From Curvibacter lanceolatus ATCC 14669 (lineage in GTDB: Bacteria > Pseudomonadota > Gammaproteobacteria > Burkholderiales > Burkholderiaceae_C), in NCBI RefSeq assembly GCF_000381265.1, contig NZ_KB906253.1, positions 62,001-126,000 of the forward strand: a DNA stretch of 64,000 nt, given 5' to 3'. The notes under the pieces were generated by a model. The model was not told the origin of the DNA and did no database searches. It saw only the letters and a program-made list of their open reading frames with translations. This document shows positions 21,248-29,656 of this stretch, one piece after another (position 1 is the first letter of the stretch; every line of letters begins with the position of its first letter). Position numbers and translations under genes: made by a program.

Positions 21248-22111
21248 TCAGTGCGCTTGCCGCAGTTCGCGGTTGAGCCGGTCGGTGACCAGCATGTGGC
21301 CCGGCGCATGCGTGATGCAGAACGCGGGGCGGGCGGCAGCGATGGCCGCCTGCGGGGTCACGCCACAAGCCCAGAACACGGGCAGTTCGTTGGCGTGCAC
21401 GGCCACGGCGTCGCCGTAGTCGGGGCGGCTCAGGTCGGCGATGCCGATCAGGGCGGGGTCACCGATGTGGATCGGGGCGCCGTGCACCTGCGGTGTGCGG
21501 GCGGTGATCTGCACGGCGCGGATCGCGTCGGCTGCCTTCAGGGGGCGCATCGACACCACGGTGGGGCCACGGAACACGCCGGCCGATTGGGTGGGGATGT
21601 TGCTGCGGTACATGGCCACGTTCAGGCCCTGCTCGACATGGCGCAGCGCGATGCCGGCTTCCAGCAGGGCGTGCTCGAAGGAGAACGAGCAGCCCAGGGC
21701 AAAGGTCACCAGGTCGTCGCGCCACCAGTCGCGCAGGTCGGTGGTCTCGGCCACGCGTTCGCCGTGGCGCCACACGTGGTAGCGCGGCACATCGGTGCGC
21801 ACATCCAGGTCCAGCCCCAGGCCCGGCAGGGCGGGCGAGCCGGGCTCGGACACGGCCAGCAGCGGGCAGGGCGTGGGGTTGAGTTCGCAAAAGCGCTTGA
21901 AGTCTTCGGCCAGATCCTGCGGCAGGATGGCCAGGTTGACCTGCACGTGTTCGCGGGCCAGGCCGCTGGTGTGGCCTTGCAACTGGCCTGAGCGGGCGGC
22001 CAGCCGCACTTCGAGGGCGCTGGCTTCGGGGCCGGGCAGGCCTTGGGGCGACGCAGTGGAGGGCGCGCTGGAGGGGGCGCTGGATGGGGTGGCGGTGCTC
22101 GGGCGGTTCAT
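21248..22111 (-). CDS. DUF1445 putative hydro-lyase (D-glutamate cyclase-like)
   Basis: 287-residue enzyme of the DUF1445/YcsI family. The conserved region carries [32 protein letters not shown] and the C-terminal CGVTPQAA and [12 protein letters not shown]. The family is annotated as putative hydro-lyase. The C-terminal part of mammalian D-glutamate cyclase (D-glutamate to 5-oxo-D-proline) belongs to the same family. The N-terminal 25 residues are a low-complexity Ser/Ala/Pro stretch. ATG 22111 is preferred over an in-frame TTG at 22126. It precedes an MFS and a 5-oxoprolinase, which suggests oxoproline chemistry. Confidence 0.82.
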   Translation of the reverse strand: MNRPSTATPSSAPSSAPSTASPQGLPGPEASALEVRLAARSGQLQGHTSGLAREHVQVNLAILPQDLAEDFKRFCELNPTPCPLLAVSEPGSPALPGLGLDLDVRTDVPRYHVWRHGERVAETTDLRDWWRDDLVTFALGCSFSFEHALLEAGIALRHVEQGLNVAMYRSNIPTQSAGVFRGPTVVSMRPLKAADAIRAVQITARTPQVHGAPIHIGDPALIGIADLSRPDYGDAVAVHANELPVFWACGVTPQAAIAAARPAFCITHAPGHMLVTDRLNRELRQAH

Positions 22112-22217
22112 GGTGCGTGTCTTCAAGAGCCATCACGCATCGGGCGTGATCGTTGGCGATGGGGCGGATTGTGGAAGCCGCCGCGCCTTGAATCCAACGC
22201 GAAATTTGCTGTGTTTG

Positions 22218-22236
22218 TCATCGAAAAAATCGATGA
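22218..22236. promoter_or_regulatory. Perfect LysR-type dyad upstream of the oxoprolinase operon
   Basis: TCATCGAAAAAATCGATGA has perfect 7-bp arms around five A residues and an exact T-N11-A motif. It lies about 107 bases before the DUF1445 start, between it and the LysR gene. Confidence 0.65.
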
Positions 22237-22241
22237 AGCCG

Positions 22242-22253
22242 CGAGAATTCTCG
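22242..22253. promoter_or_regulatory. 12-bp palindrome beside the LysR dyad
   Basis: CGAGAATTCTCG is a perfect palindrome five bases from the LysR dyad. It may be a second regulator-contact site of the same promoter. Confidence 0.4.
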
Positions 22254-22332
22254 ATATTGCGAAATCCGTGCCAAGGCCATCAGGACTTACCCGAGGGTGT
22301 GGTGGCACCAGCGGGGTGCAAGACGGGGGCGG

Positions 22333-23253
22333 TCAGGCACTGGCTGCGGGGCTGGTGCGGCTTCGACGAACCGGCTTGGTGCGCCCCACGTAGGCCTGGG
22401 CCGATTCGAGCACTGATTCGGCCACCCCCGAGCCCGGATCGGCGCGGTAGCTCGCGTGGATGGGCAGGGGCGCCAGCGTCACGTCCGAGCGCAGGATGCG
22501 CAGCAACAGGCGGCTGGACAGGTGCCTCGTGGCCGCGCGGGGCAGGGTGGCAATGCCAAAACCCCCTTCCACCAGCTGCACCATCGCCGAAATCGATGAG
22601 ATGGCGTGGATGCGTGGCGCCGGCAGCCCGGCTTCCTGAAAGCGTTGCAGCAGGCTCTGGTGTGGCTGCGAGCCGCGCTGAAAGGTGATCAGGTCGTGCT
22701 GGGCCAGGTCGGCCAGGGCGTAGCGGGCCTGGGCGTGCAGCGCCTTGTGCCCCACAAAGACCATCTCCATGGCCGGCATCAGCCGGGTGTGCACCTCGCT
22801 GTCGCTGCCCGCGATCGAGGTGAACACCAGGTCTTGCGCGCCGCGCCGGATCTGGTCCACCAGCACGGGCGAGGTTTCCACCGTCAGCTCCAGCTCGAAG
22901 TCGGGGTGCTGCTGCCGCATCTCCTGCAACCAGCCGGGCAGCCAGCTGTGCACCACCGATTCGATGGCCCCGATGCGCAGCGCCATCGGTCCGCCACTGC
23001 CCGAGCCCAGCTCCTGCTTGACCTGGCGCTGCAGCTCCAGCAGGCGTTGGGCATGCAGCTGAAAACGCTGGCCCGCCACGGTGAGGCGGAACTGCTTCTC
23101 GCGCCGGTCCAGCAGCACCACGCCCAGCTCTTCTTCGAGCGAGGCGATGCGGTTGGACATGGCCGATTGCGTGATGTGCAGCTTCTCGGCCGCGCGCGTG
23201 ATGCTTTTGAGCGAGGCGGCCCAGTGAAAGGCCTCGACGAATCGCAGGTTCAT
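22333..23253 (-). CDS. LysR-type regulator of the oxoprolinase operon
   Basis: 306-residue LysR-type regulator with an HTH at about 1-60 (AEKLHITQSAMSNRIASLEEELG) and a two-lobe effector domain. It is collinear with and upstream of the DUF1445, MFS and oxoprolinase genes, with a 221-base gap that contains a perfect T-N11-A dyad. This supports control of the downstream operon, although LysR genes are more often divergent from their targets. It is divergent from the ars operon, but the ars promoter has its own regulator. Confidence 0.88.
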   Translation of the reverse strand: MNLRFVEAFHWAASLKSITRAAEKLHITQSAMSNRIASLEEELGVVLLDRREKQFRLTVAGQRFQLHAQRLLELQRQVKQELGSGSGGPMALRIGAIESVVHSWLPGWLQEMRQQHPDFELELTVETSPVLVDQIRRGAQDLVFTSIAGSDSEVHTRLMPAMEMVFVGHKALHAQARYALADLAQHDLITFQRGSQPHQSLLQRFQEAGLPAPRIHAISSISAMVQLVEGGFGIATLPRAATRHLSSRLLLRILRSDVTLAPLPIHASYRADPGSGVAESVLESAQAYVGRTKPVRRSRTSPAASA

Positions 23254-23284
23254 GGGCGCTGATTGTGGACGCCGAGGCCGGCAC

Positions 23285-23327
23285 TTGACCGTTCATCCTC
23301 GAATCTGTTTAAAATTCAATAGTTCAA
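23285..23327 (+). promoter_or_regulatory. ars operon promoter with putative ArsR-binding repeat
   Basis: TTGACC (-35) and TTTAAA (-10) are separated by 17 bases. The repeat TTCAATAGTTCAA follows directly, overlapping the expected start site and lying 14 bases before the arsR ATG. The position fits ArsR steric repression; the exact operator is inferred. Confidence 0.55.
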
Positions 23328-23340
23328 CGAAAGTGGAAAT

Positions 23341-23667
23341 ATGGAATCAAGCTCCGTCGTCAAAGCGCTGGCTGCGTTGGCGCAGGCCTCACGCCTGGAG
23401 ATCTTCCGGGCCCTGGTGGTGGCGGGCGAGGCCGGCCTCACCCCGGGCGCGGTGGCCGAGGCCCTGGGCCTGGCGCCCAACACGCTGTCGTTCCACCTCA
23501 AGGAGCTGGTGCATGCCGAGCTGGTCAGCCAGGAGCGCGTTGGGCGCAACCTGATCTACCGCGCCCGCTTCGAGCGCATGAACGCCGTGCTGGCCTACCT
23601 GACCGACAACTGCTGCCAGGGCCAGCCCTGTGCCGCCTCGTCTGCCTCAACCGCTTGCCCTTGCTGA
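23341..23667 (+). CDS. arsR: ArsR-family arsenite-responsive repressor
   Basis: 108-residue SmtB/ArsR winged-helix repressor (HTH about 10-85, with ALGLAPNTLSFHLKELVHAELVSQERVGR). It lacks the ELCVCDL arsenic site of the E. coli protein. Instead, cysteines cluster at the C-terminus (NCCQGQPC and a terminal CPC), as in ArsR types that bind As(III) at the C-terminal end. It is the first gene of the ars operon and should repress it until As(III) binds. Confidence 0.92.
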   Translation: MESSSVVKALAALAQASRLEIFRALVVAGEAGLTPGAVAEALGLAPNTLSFHLKELVHAELVSQERVGRNLIYRARFERMNAVLAYLTDNCCQGQPCAASSASTACPC

Positions 23668-23682
23668 AAGAAAGAGTCCGCC

Positions 23683-24174
23683 ATGAAACGCTTCCATGTC
23701 CATCTGCATGTCGATGACCTGCAGGCCAGTGTCCGCTTCTACCAGCAGCTTTTCGCGGCCGAGCCGGCCCGTGTGGAAAGCGACTACGCCAAGTGGATGC
23801 TGACGGATCCGCCGCTCAACTTTGCGATCTCCACCCGCGGCAGTCAGCCCGGCCTGGACCATTTCGGCTTCCAGACCGACAGCGCGGAGGAGCTCGATGC
23901 CCTCAAGCAGCGTGCCACCGGGGCCGACATGGCCCTGCTCGATGAGGGTGAGACCACCTGCTGCTATGCGCGCAGCGAAAAGCACTGGGTGACCGATCCG
24001 CAGGGCATTGCCTGGGAGCACTTTCACACGCTGGAAAACATTCCTGTGTTCAATGAGGCACCAGCCCCTGTTCAGACGGCGGCCTGTTGTGCGCCGGTGC
24101 CGGCTGCAAATGCCTGCTGCGCGCCGCGGGCCACGCCCGGCGCATCCACCCCATCCCCGAAATCCTGCTGCTGA
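23683..24174 (+). CDS. arsI: ArsI/CadI-family dioxygenase (C-As lyase type)
   Basis: 163-residue vicinal-oxygen-chelate protein. ArsI cleaves the carbon-arsenic bond of trivalent organoarsenicals using Fe(II) and O2. His in HVHLHVDD (near residue 5), His in LDHFGFQT (near 62) and Glu in GIAWEHFH (near 115) form the probable metal triad. The adjacent cysteines in TTCCYARSEKHW (near 96-97) are the arsenical-binding pair. A Cys-rich tail with three CC pairs after residue 125 could bind more metalloid. CadI homologues are annotated for cadmium, so organoarsenical activity is likely but not proven. Confidence 0.85.
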   Translation: MKRFHVHLHVDDLQASVRFYQQLFAAEPARVESDYAKWMLTDPPLNFAISTRGSQPGLDHFGFQTDSAEELDALKQRATGADMALLDEGETTCCYARSEKHWVTDPQGIAWEHFHTLENIPVFNEAPAPVQTAACCAPVPAANACCAPRATPGASTPSPKSCC

Positions 24175-24185
24175 TACCTGACGCC

Positions 24186-24719
24186 ATGACCCTTGCCAGC
24201 CCCTCCCATCCGCTTGCTGCGCCCACGGCAGCCCTGAACGTTCTGTTCCTCTGCACCCACAACTCGGCCCGCAGCATCCTGGCCGAGGCCCTGCTCAATG
24301 ACATGGGCGCCGGTCGCTTCAAGGCCTACTCGGCCGGCAGCAGCCCGCGCCCCGGGCAGATGCCCAACCCGCTGGGTTTGCAGGTGCTGAGCCGTGCCGG
24401 CCTCTCGACCGAGGGCCTGCGCAGCAAAAGCTGGGACGAGTTCGCCGGCCCCGATGCGCCGCACATGGACCTGATCATCACGGTGTGCGATGACGCAGCG
24501 GGCGAAGTCTGCCCGGTCTGGCCAGGCCACCCGGCCACGGCCCACTGGGGCTATGCCGACCCTTCCGCCGGCGACGGTGACGAGGCCCACAAGCTGGAGG
24601 CCTTCCGCCAGACCCTGCACCTGTTGCAGCAGCGCCTGCAGTTGCTGTGCAACCTGCCCCCCGAGAAACTCGCCCACGCCGTGCTGCAGGGCAGTGCCCG
24701 GCAACTGGCCCAGGCCTGA
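24186..24719 (+). CDS. arsC: Thioredoxin-type arsenate reductase (LMW-phosphatase fold)
   Basis: 177-residue arsenate reductase of the low-molecular-weight phosphatase class. The P-loop CTHNSARS follows the first beta strand (LNVLFLCTHNSARS), and ITVCDDAAGEVCPVWPG provides the downstream resolving cysteines. It reduces As(V) to As(III) for export. ATG 24186 is 11 bases after the arsI stop; the N-terminal 17 residues before the first strand may be unstructured. A second, unrelated arsenate reductase lies at the end of the operon. Confidence 0.9.
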   Translation: MTLASPSHPLAAPTAALNVLFLCTHNSARSILAEALLNDMGAGRFKAYSAGSSPRPGQMPNPLGLQVLSRAGLSTEGLRSKSWDEFAGPDAPHMDLIITVCDDAAGEVCPVWPGHPATAHWGYADPSAGDGDEAHKLEAFRQTLHLLQQRLQLLCNLPPEKLAHAVLQGSARQLAQA

Positions 24720-24733
24720 CGCGGAGCCCCTGA

Positions 24734-25789
24734 ATGACTGCCCTCTCCGACACCCCGACCCCAGCGCCCATGAGCGTGTTTGAGCGCTACCTCACGCTGT
24801 GGGTCTTTCTGTGCATCGTGGCCGGCATTGCGCTGGGCCAGCTGTTCCCCGGCCTGTTCCAGGCCATCGGCCGCATGGAGGTGGCCCAGGTCAACCTGCC
24901 GGTGGGGCTGCTGATCTGGGTCATGGTCATCCCCATGCTGGTGAAGGTCGACTTCTCGGCGCTGGGTGAAGTGCGCCAGCACGTGCGTGGCATCGGCGTG
25001 ACCCTGTTCGTGAACTGGCTGGTCAAGCCGTTCTCGATGGCGTTTCTGGGCTGGCTGTTCATCCGCCACTGGTTTGCCCCGCTGTTGCCGGCCGATCAGC
25101 TCGACAGCTACATCGCCGGCCTGATCCTGCTCGCGGCCGCGCCCTGCACCGCCATGGTGTTCGTCTGGAGCCGCCTCACCCACGGCGACCCGCTGTTCAC
25201 GCTGTCGCAGGTGGCGCTCAACGACAGCATCATGGTGGTGGCGTTCGCACCCCTGGTGGGCTTCTTGCTGGGCATCTCGGCCATCACCGTGCCTTGGGCC
25301 ACGCTGCTGGCCTCGGTGCTGCTGTACATCGTGATCCCGGTCATCCTGTCGCAATGGCTGCGCAAATCCCTTCTGGCGCGGGGGCCCCAGGCCCTGGAGG
25401 CCGCGCTGGCGCGCATCGGCCCGTGGTCGATGGCCGCCTTGCTGGCCACGCTGGTGCTGCTGTTCGCCTTTCAGGGCGAGGCCCTGCTGAAACAGCCGCT
25501 GGTGATCGCCCTGCTGGCGGTGCCCATCCTGATCCAGGTGTTCTTCAACTCGGCGCTGGCCTACTGGCTCAACCGCGTGCTGGGCGAAAAGCACAACGTG
25601 GCCTGCCCATCGGCCCTGATCGGTGCCAGCAACTTCTTCGAGCTGGCAGTGGCGGCCGCCATCAGCCTGTTCGGCTTTCAATCGGGTGCCGCGCTGGCCA
25701 CCGTGGTGGGCGTGCTGATCGAGGTGCCCGTGATGCTGCTGGTGGTGCACCTGGTCAAGCGCAGCAAGCCCTGGTATGAGCGCAGCTGA
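24734..25789 (+). CDS. acr3: ACR3-family arsenite efflux permease
   Basis: 351-residue inner-membrane transporter with ten predicted spans, exporting As(III) using the proton gradient. Family marks are LWVFLCIVAGIALGQ in TM1, VKVDFSALGEV, the conserved Cys in LAAAPCTAMVFVWS (TM4) required in ACR3 proteins, and ACPSALIGASNFFELAVAAAISLFG near the C-terminus. The start follows the arsenate reductase by 14 bases. It acts with both reductases of the operon. Confidence 0.95.
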   Translation: MTALSDTPTPAPMSVFERYLTLWVFLCIVAGIALGQLFPGLFQAIGRMEVAQVNLPVGLLIWVMVIPMLVKVDFSALGEVRQHVRGIGVTLFVNWLVKPFSMAFLGWLFIRHWFAPLLPADQLDSYIAGLILLAAAPCTAMVFVWSRLTHGDPLFTLSQVALNDSIMVVAFAPLVGFLLGISAITVPWATLLASVLLYIVIPVILSQWLRKSLLARGPQALEAALARIGPWSMAALLATLVLLFAFQGEALLKQPLVIALLAVPILIQVFFNSALAYWLNRVLGEKHNVACPSALIGASNFFELAVAAAISLFGFQSGAALATVVGVLIEVPVMLLVVHLVKRSKPWYERS

Positions 25790-25839
25790 CAGGCCTTCTG
25801 CCCTTTGCCACTCGATTTTGGCCACCAGACTTTGGAACA

Positions 25840-26271
25840 ATGCAACCCATGAGCAACATCACCATCTACCACAACCCTTCGTGCGGCACCTCGCGCAACA
25901 CCCTGGCCATGATCCGCAACAGCGGCGTCGAGCCCGAGGTCATCCTGTACCTCAAGACCCCGCCCGATCGCGCACAGCTGCTGGCCCTGATCGCCGCCAC
26001 CGGCCAGCCGGTGATCGAGCTGGTGCGCACCAAGGAGGCCGTGTTCAAGGAGCTGGGCCTGGATGCCCCTGGCACCAGCGACGCCCAGCTGGTGGACGCC
26101 ATGCTGGCCCACCCCATCCTGATCAACCGCCCCATCGTGGTCAGCCCCTTGGGCACGCGCCTGTGCCGTCCCTCCGAGCAGGTGCTGGACCTGCTGCCCC
26201 AGCCGCAGCAGGCCGCCTTCACCAAGGAAGACGGCCAAGCCGTGGTGGACGGGCAGGGCCGCAGGGTCTGA
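25840..26271 (+). CDS. arsC: Glutaredoxin-type arsenate reductase
   Basis: 143-residue ArsC of the plasmid R773/Spx-like thioredoxin-fold class. The catalytic motif HNPSCGTSRN carries the active Cys near residue 15. The arginines of the arsenate-binding site are visible in LINRPIVV and LGTRLCRPSE. It uses glutathione/glutaredoxin, unlike the upstream phosphatase-fold reductase. The first ATG (25840) and a second at 25849 are both possible starts; the second gives the canonical Met-Ser-Asn-Ile-Thr-Ile-Tyr-His. It is the last gene of the ars operon and convergent with the TonB receptor. Confidence 0.92.
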   Translation: MQPMSNITIYHNPSCGTSRNTLAMIRNSGVEPEVILYLKTPPDRAQLLALIAATGQPVIELVRTKEAVFKELGLDAPGTSDAQLVDAMLAHPILINRPIVVSPLGTRLCRPSEQVLDLLPQPQQAAFTKEDGQAVVDGQGRRV

Positions 26272-26304
26272 GGCTGGTGATGCCTTTGGGCTTGTGGCCG
26301 TAGA

Positions 26305-28440
26305 TCAGAAATCCACCTTCAGCGAGGCCTTCAGTGTGCGCGGTGCTCCGGCGGCGAGGCGGGTACCCCCCGCGGCCCAATACTGCTTGTCGGCCGCGTT
26401 GTCGATGTTGATCTGCCAGGTGCTGCGCTGGCCCAGGGTACGGTCCACGTAGCGGGCGCCCAGGCTGTACAGGGTCACGCCGGGCAGCCAGGCCTGGTTC
26501 AGGTCGTTCACCGGCCGCCGCCCGGTGGTGTAGGCGCCCGCGTTGACCGACAGGCCGGGCAGGGCCGGCACGTCATACGACACGAAGTTGCTCAGGGTCT
26601 GGCGCGAGGCGTTCTCGGGCAGCTTGCCCTCGTAGGCACTGCTCACGTGGCGAAAGCGCGGGTCCAGCCACTGGGCCGAGCCCTGCCAGGACCATTGGCG
26701 CGTGAGCGGCCCCTGGGCGGCCAGCTCCAGGCCTTGGTAACGCTGCTGGCCATCGGCCACATACACATTGCTGCTGTTGGTGTAGTAGCCCGGGCGGCGG
26801 ATGTCGAACACCGCGGCCGACAGCAGCAGACCGGCCGGCCGTTGCCAGCGCACACCCAGCTCCTGCTGCCGGCTCACGCCCGGCGCCAGGCGCACGTTCT
26901 GGTTCACCGTGCCGGTGGGGCCGGCCTCGCCTTCCTCCAGACCTTGTGCGTAGCTGGCGTAGGCCGAGACCTGGGGGCTGAGCTGGTGGATCAGCGCGGC
27001 CATCGGGGTGGTCTTGGCCACGTCGTACAGGGCGGTGCCTTGCTCGCTGCGGTAGTGGGTGTGGCGCAGGCCTGCAATCACCTGCCAGCCCGGGCGCAGC
27101 TCGATGCGGTCGACCGCATACAGGCCGGTGTCGCTGGTCTTGAGCCCGGCCGTGGTGGGGCTGGTGGGCAGGGCACCCCAGACCACGCTGGTGAGCGGCA
27201 CCGGGCTGTACAGGTTTTGCGATGCCACGCTGTAGCTGCGTTGGTAGACCGGGTCCTGCGTTTTGTCGGTGCGGCTCAGGCCCAGGGTCAGCTCATGGCG
27301 CAGGCCCAGGGCCTGCACGCTGCCGAACAGCTCGGCGCGCAGCAGGTCCGAGCCCACAGCCAGGTGCTGGCTGTTGCCGGTGATGCGCCCGGCGCCGGTC
27401 GCGATGGAGGCTTGGTCGTTGAAGCGGAAGATGGCCAGGTTGCGGTCGCGCAGGGTCTGGGAGTGACCGGCCTCCAGCGTCAGGGCCCATTGATCGCTGA
27501 GCGCGTAGTCGGCCCGCACCTGGGCCAGGCTCGACTCGGTGTCGAACGCCGTGTTGGCGGGGGCCACCAGCTTGCGCGCGTCCACCGGGTGCGGCAGGGT
27601 GATCGTGCCGTTCACGGCCGTGGGCAGGTTGATGCCGATCTGTTCGTTGGTCTGACGCTTGTCATAAGACAGGTCGGCCTGCAGCTTCAGGCGGCTGTTG
27701 ACGCGCCAATCGAGGGCCGCCGAGGCAAATCGGCGCTGGCCCTTGCCTGTGCCTTCGAGGTAGGAGCCCAGCGAGCCGCCGGCCGCGTTCAGGCGCAGGC
27801 CGAACTCCTGCTCGCTGCCGAAGCGGCGCGCCATCTCGGCGCTGGCGATGGCCCGGCCCTGGTTGTCCAGCGTCATGCCGATCGAGTTCACGGGCTGGGC
27901 CCCCGCACGCTTGGTGACGAAGTTGACCACCCCGGCCGGCGAGGTGAAGCCGTAATACAGGGCCGACGCGCCCTTGAGCACCTCGACGCGTTCCTTGTCC
28001 TCCATGGGGATCTGGGCAAAGTTCATGATCGGCATCGAGCCGTTGAGGCGGTAGTTGGTGCGGTTCTCCACCGGCATGCCGCGGATCACCAACTGGTCCC
28101 AGGTCTCGCCGCCGTTTTGCTGGCGTGTCACCCCGGCGGTGTTGCGCAGGGCATCGTACAGGCCGCTGGCGCCTTGAAGCTCCAGCACCTCGCGGGTGAC
28201 CACGTTGACGGTGGAGGGCACCTCCATCACCGAGGCACCTCGAAAGGTGCCGGCCTCGACCGTCTCGGGCACAAACCCTGCGGCACGGGCCTGTTGCACG
28301 GTCACGGTCTTCAGTGCAGCTTCTTCAGTGCCATCGCGTGCTGGGGCGGTGGTCTGCGCCTGGGCCCCTGGCAGGGCCATGCCGGTGAACAGCAAAATGG
28401 ACAGGGCTGGGTGGCGCTTGGGGCGAATCAGGATGGGCAT
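26305..28440 (-). CDS. TonB-dependent siderophore receptor
   Basis: Outer-membrane receptor of about 711 residues from ATG 28440. It has a signal peptide (to about residue 30, ending GAQAQ) and a TonB-box-like stretch (LKTVTVQ). The plug domain (about 60-190) contains PSTVNVVTREVLELQGASGLYDALRNTAGV and RVEVLKGASALYYGFTSPAGVVN. A 22-strand-type barrel ends in VDF. The plug pattern is that of ferrichrome/ferric-siderophore (FhuA/FoxA-like) receptors. A Fur-type dyad lies upstream. No siderophore synthesis or ABC genes are adjacent, so it probably takes up xenosiderophores. Confidence 0.92.
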   Translation of the reverse strand: MPILIRPKRHPALSILLFTGMALPGAQAQTTAPARDGTEEAALKTVTVQQARAAGFVPETVEAGTFRGASVMEVPSTVNVVTREVLELQGASGLYDALRNTAGVTRQQNGGETWDQLVIRGMPVENRTNYRLNGSMPIMNFAQIPMEDKERVEVLKGASALYYGFTSPAGVVNFVTKRAGAQPVNSIGMTLDNQGRAIASAEMARRFGSEQEFGLRLNAAGGSLGSYLEGTGKGQRRFASAALDWRVNSRLKLQADLSYDKRQTNEQIGINLPTAVNGTITLPHPVDARKLVAPANTAFDTESSLAQVRADYALSDQWALTLEAGHSQTLRDRNLAIFRFNDQASIATGAGRITGNSQHLAVGSDLLRAELFGSVQALGLRHELTLGLSRTDKTQDPVYQRSYSVASQNLYSPVPLTSVVWGALPTSPTTAGLKTSDTGLYAVDRIELRPGWQVIAGLRHTHYRSEQGTALYDVAKTTPMAALIHQLSPQVSAYASYAQGLEEGEAGPTGTVNQNVRLAPGVSRQQELGVRWQRPAGLLLSAAVFDIRRPGYYTNSSNVYVADGQQRYQGLELAAQGPLTRQWSWQGSAQWLDPRFRHVSSAYEGKLPENASRQTLSNFVSYDVPALPGLSVNAGAYTTGRRPVNDLNQAWLPGVTLYSLGARYVDRTLGQRSTWQINIDNAADKQYWAAGGTRLAAGAPRTLKASLKVDF

Positions 28441-28486
28441 GGGGCAGGCCTGCAGGGCCAGTTGTGATGTCAAAGCCTGAATTGTA

Positions 28487-28501
28487 TGAGAATGATTCGC
28501 A
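28487..28501 (-). promoter_or_regulatory. Fur box of the siderophore receptor
   Basis: TGAGAATGATTCGCA matches the 7-1-7 Fur consensus (TGATAATnATTATCA) with one internal mispair between arms. It lies about 47 bases upstream of the receptor ATG, in the most AT-rich part of the gap. Confidence 0.78.
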
Positions 28502-28610
28502 TTTGAAACCGATGTCAAAAACTGCAGTCAAAGCTGCCCGAACCAGGGCGGGCCTGCGCCATACTCCCGGCTCCCCCTGCGGGAGGGGGTTTTGGTGACA
28601 AGGAACAGGT

Positions 28611-29219
28611 GTGCAATCAGCAAGCGAGCAGTGGTTTGACGAGGCGTATTACCAACGCTTTTACTTTGACAAGAAGACCCGCGTGGTGGATGCCGGCCAT
28701 GCCGAGCGCCTGGGCGCCTTTGTCTGCCACTACCTGCAGTACGTGCGTGTGCCGGTGCAACGGGTGCTCGATGTGGGTTGCGGCATCGGCCTGTGGCGCG
28801 AGGCCATCACGCGCCACTTTCCGGGTGCCAGCTACCAGGGCGTGGAGTACAGCGACTACCTGTGCGAGCGTTACGGTTGGCAAAAGGGCTCGGTGGTGGA
28901 TTACGCCAGCGCCCAGCCCTTCGATCTGGTGATCTGCCAGGGTGTGCTGCCCTACCTGAGCCCCACCGACCTGGCCCTGGCCCTGCGCAACCTGGCCCGC
29001 CTGTGCAAGGGTGCGCTGTATGTCGAGGCCGTGGCCCGTGAGGACTACGAGCGCGACATCATCGACGAAGACCTGACCGATTCCCGCTTGTTCCGCCACC
29101 GTGCCGCGCTGTACCGGCGTGGCCTGTCAGAAGGCTTTGTTGAACTGGGTGGCGGTGTCTGGCTGAGCCGCCAGGCCGATCTGCCTTTGTTTGAGCTGGA
29201 ATGTCTGGGGGGACGCTGA
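28611..29219 (+). CDS. Class I SAM-dependent methyltransferase
   Basis: 202-residue Rossmann-fold methyltransferase. Motif I is VLDVGCGIGLWREA (about 52-65), motif II GVEYSDYLCE, and the post-motif FDLVICQGVLPYL is of the methyltransf_25/11 type. A GTG start at 28611 is supported by AAGGA six bases upstream; no ATG fits. It stands alone after the TonB receptor (divergent) and before a toxin-antitoxin pair (convergent). The substrate is unknown. Confidence 0.83.
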   Translation: MQSASEQWFDEAYYQRFYFDKKTRVVDAGHAERLGAFVCHYLQYVRVPVQRVLDVGCGIGLWREAITRHFPGASYQGVEYSDYLCERYGWQKGSVVDYASAQPFDLVICQGVLPYLSPTDLALALRNLARLCKGALYVEAVAREDYERDIIDEDLTDSRLFRHRAALYRRGLSEGFVELGGGVWLSRQADLPLFELECLGGR

Positions 29220-29247
29220 GATCGTTGGTTTCACCTTACGAGCTCGT

Positions 29248-29637
29248 TCAGGGCTGCAGCCAGAGCGCCTCAAAATCAAATGACAGCTGGCGCTGATGCC
29301 GGATGGACAGAAAAAACAGGTCCTCCTTGAATCGGGCGTACAGCAACAGGTGGTGTGTCATCACGTACTCGCGCAGTTTGCCGTCCTGGCCGAGCGCCGC
29401 CAGTTGCTGCGTCAAGCGGCTCAGTTCATTGGCCACTTCGACCGAACGAACCGGGCGTTCCAGAAACAAGCGTCCCATGCCAGGAAATCGCTCCAGATTC
29501 GGGATCACGGTGCCCATCAGTTCGTCCAGCAAGGCATCGAAGGCTTGCGCGGCCTCGGCTTCGGTCAGGAACGCCTCAATGGTTTCCAGGTTGCGTTCGA
29601 AGTTGGCGGTGAGTTGGATGCGAAGGCCTGCAGTCAC
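29248..29637 (-). CDS. RelE/ParE-family toxin
   Basis: 129-residue type II toxin. The RelE/ParE fold is recognisable: an N-terminal helix pair (NFERNLETIEAFLTEAEAAQAFDALLDEL), a central strand around LERFPGMGRLFLERP, and a C-terminal basic strand LLLYARFKEDLFFLSIRHQRQLSFDF. The start is GTG at 29637, 19 bases after the antitoxin stop. Whether it cleaves mRNA or inhibits gyrase cannot be told. It is partnered with the Phd/YefM-type antitoxin directly upstream. Confidence 0.82.
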   Translation of the reverse strand: MTAGLRIQLTANFERNLETIEAFLTEAEAAQAFDALLDELMGTVIPNLERFPGMGRLFLERPVRSVEVANELSRLTQQLAALGQDGKLREYVMTHHLLLYARFKEDLFFLSIRHQRQLSFDFEALWLQP

Positions 29638-29656
29638 GATCGGCGCAGGCTTCGAT

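Noticed and set aside
28571-28594. GC-rich hairpin followed by TTTT upstream of the methyltransferase gene, as a terminator or riboswitch.
   Set aside because: The stem is only five base pairs and no conserved RNA fold is visible.
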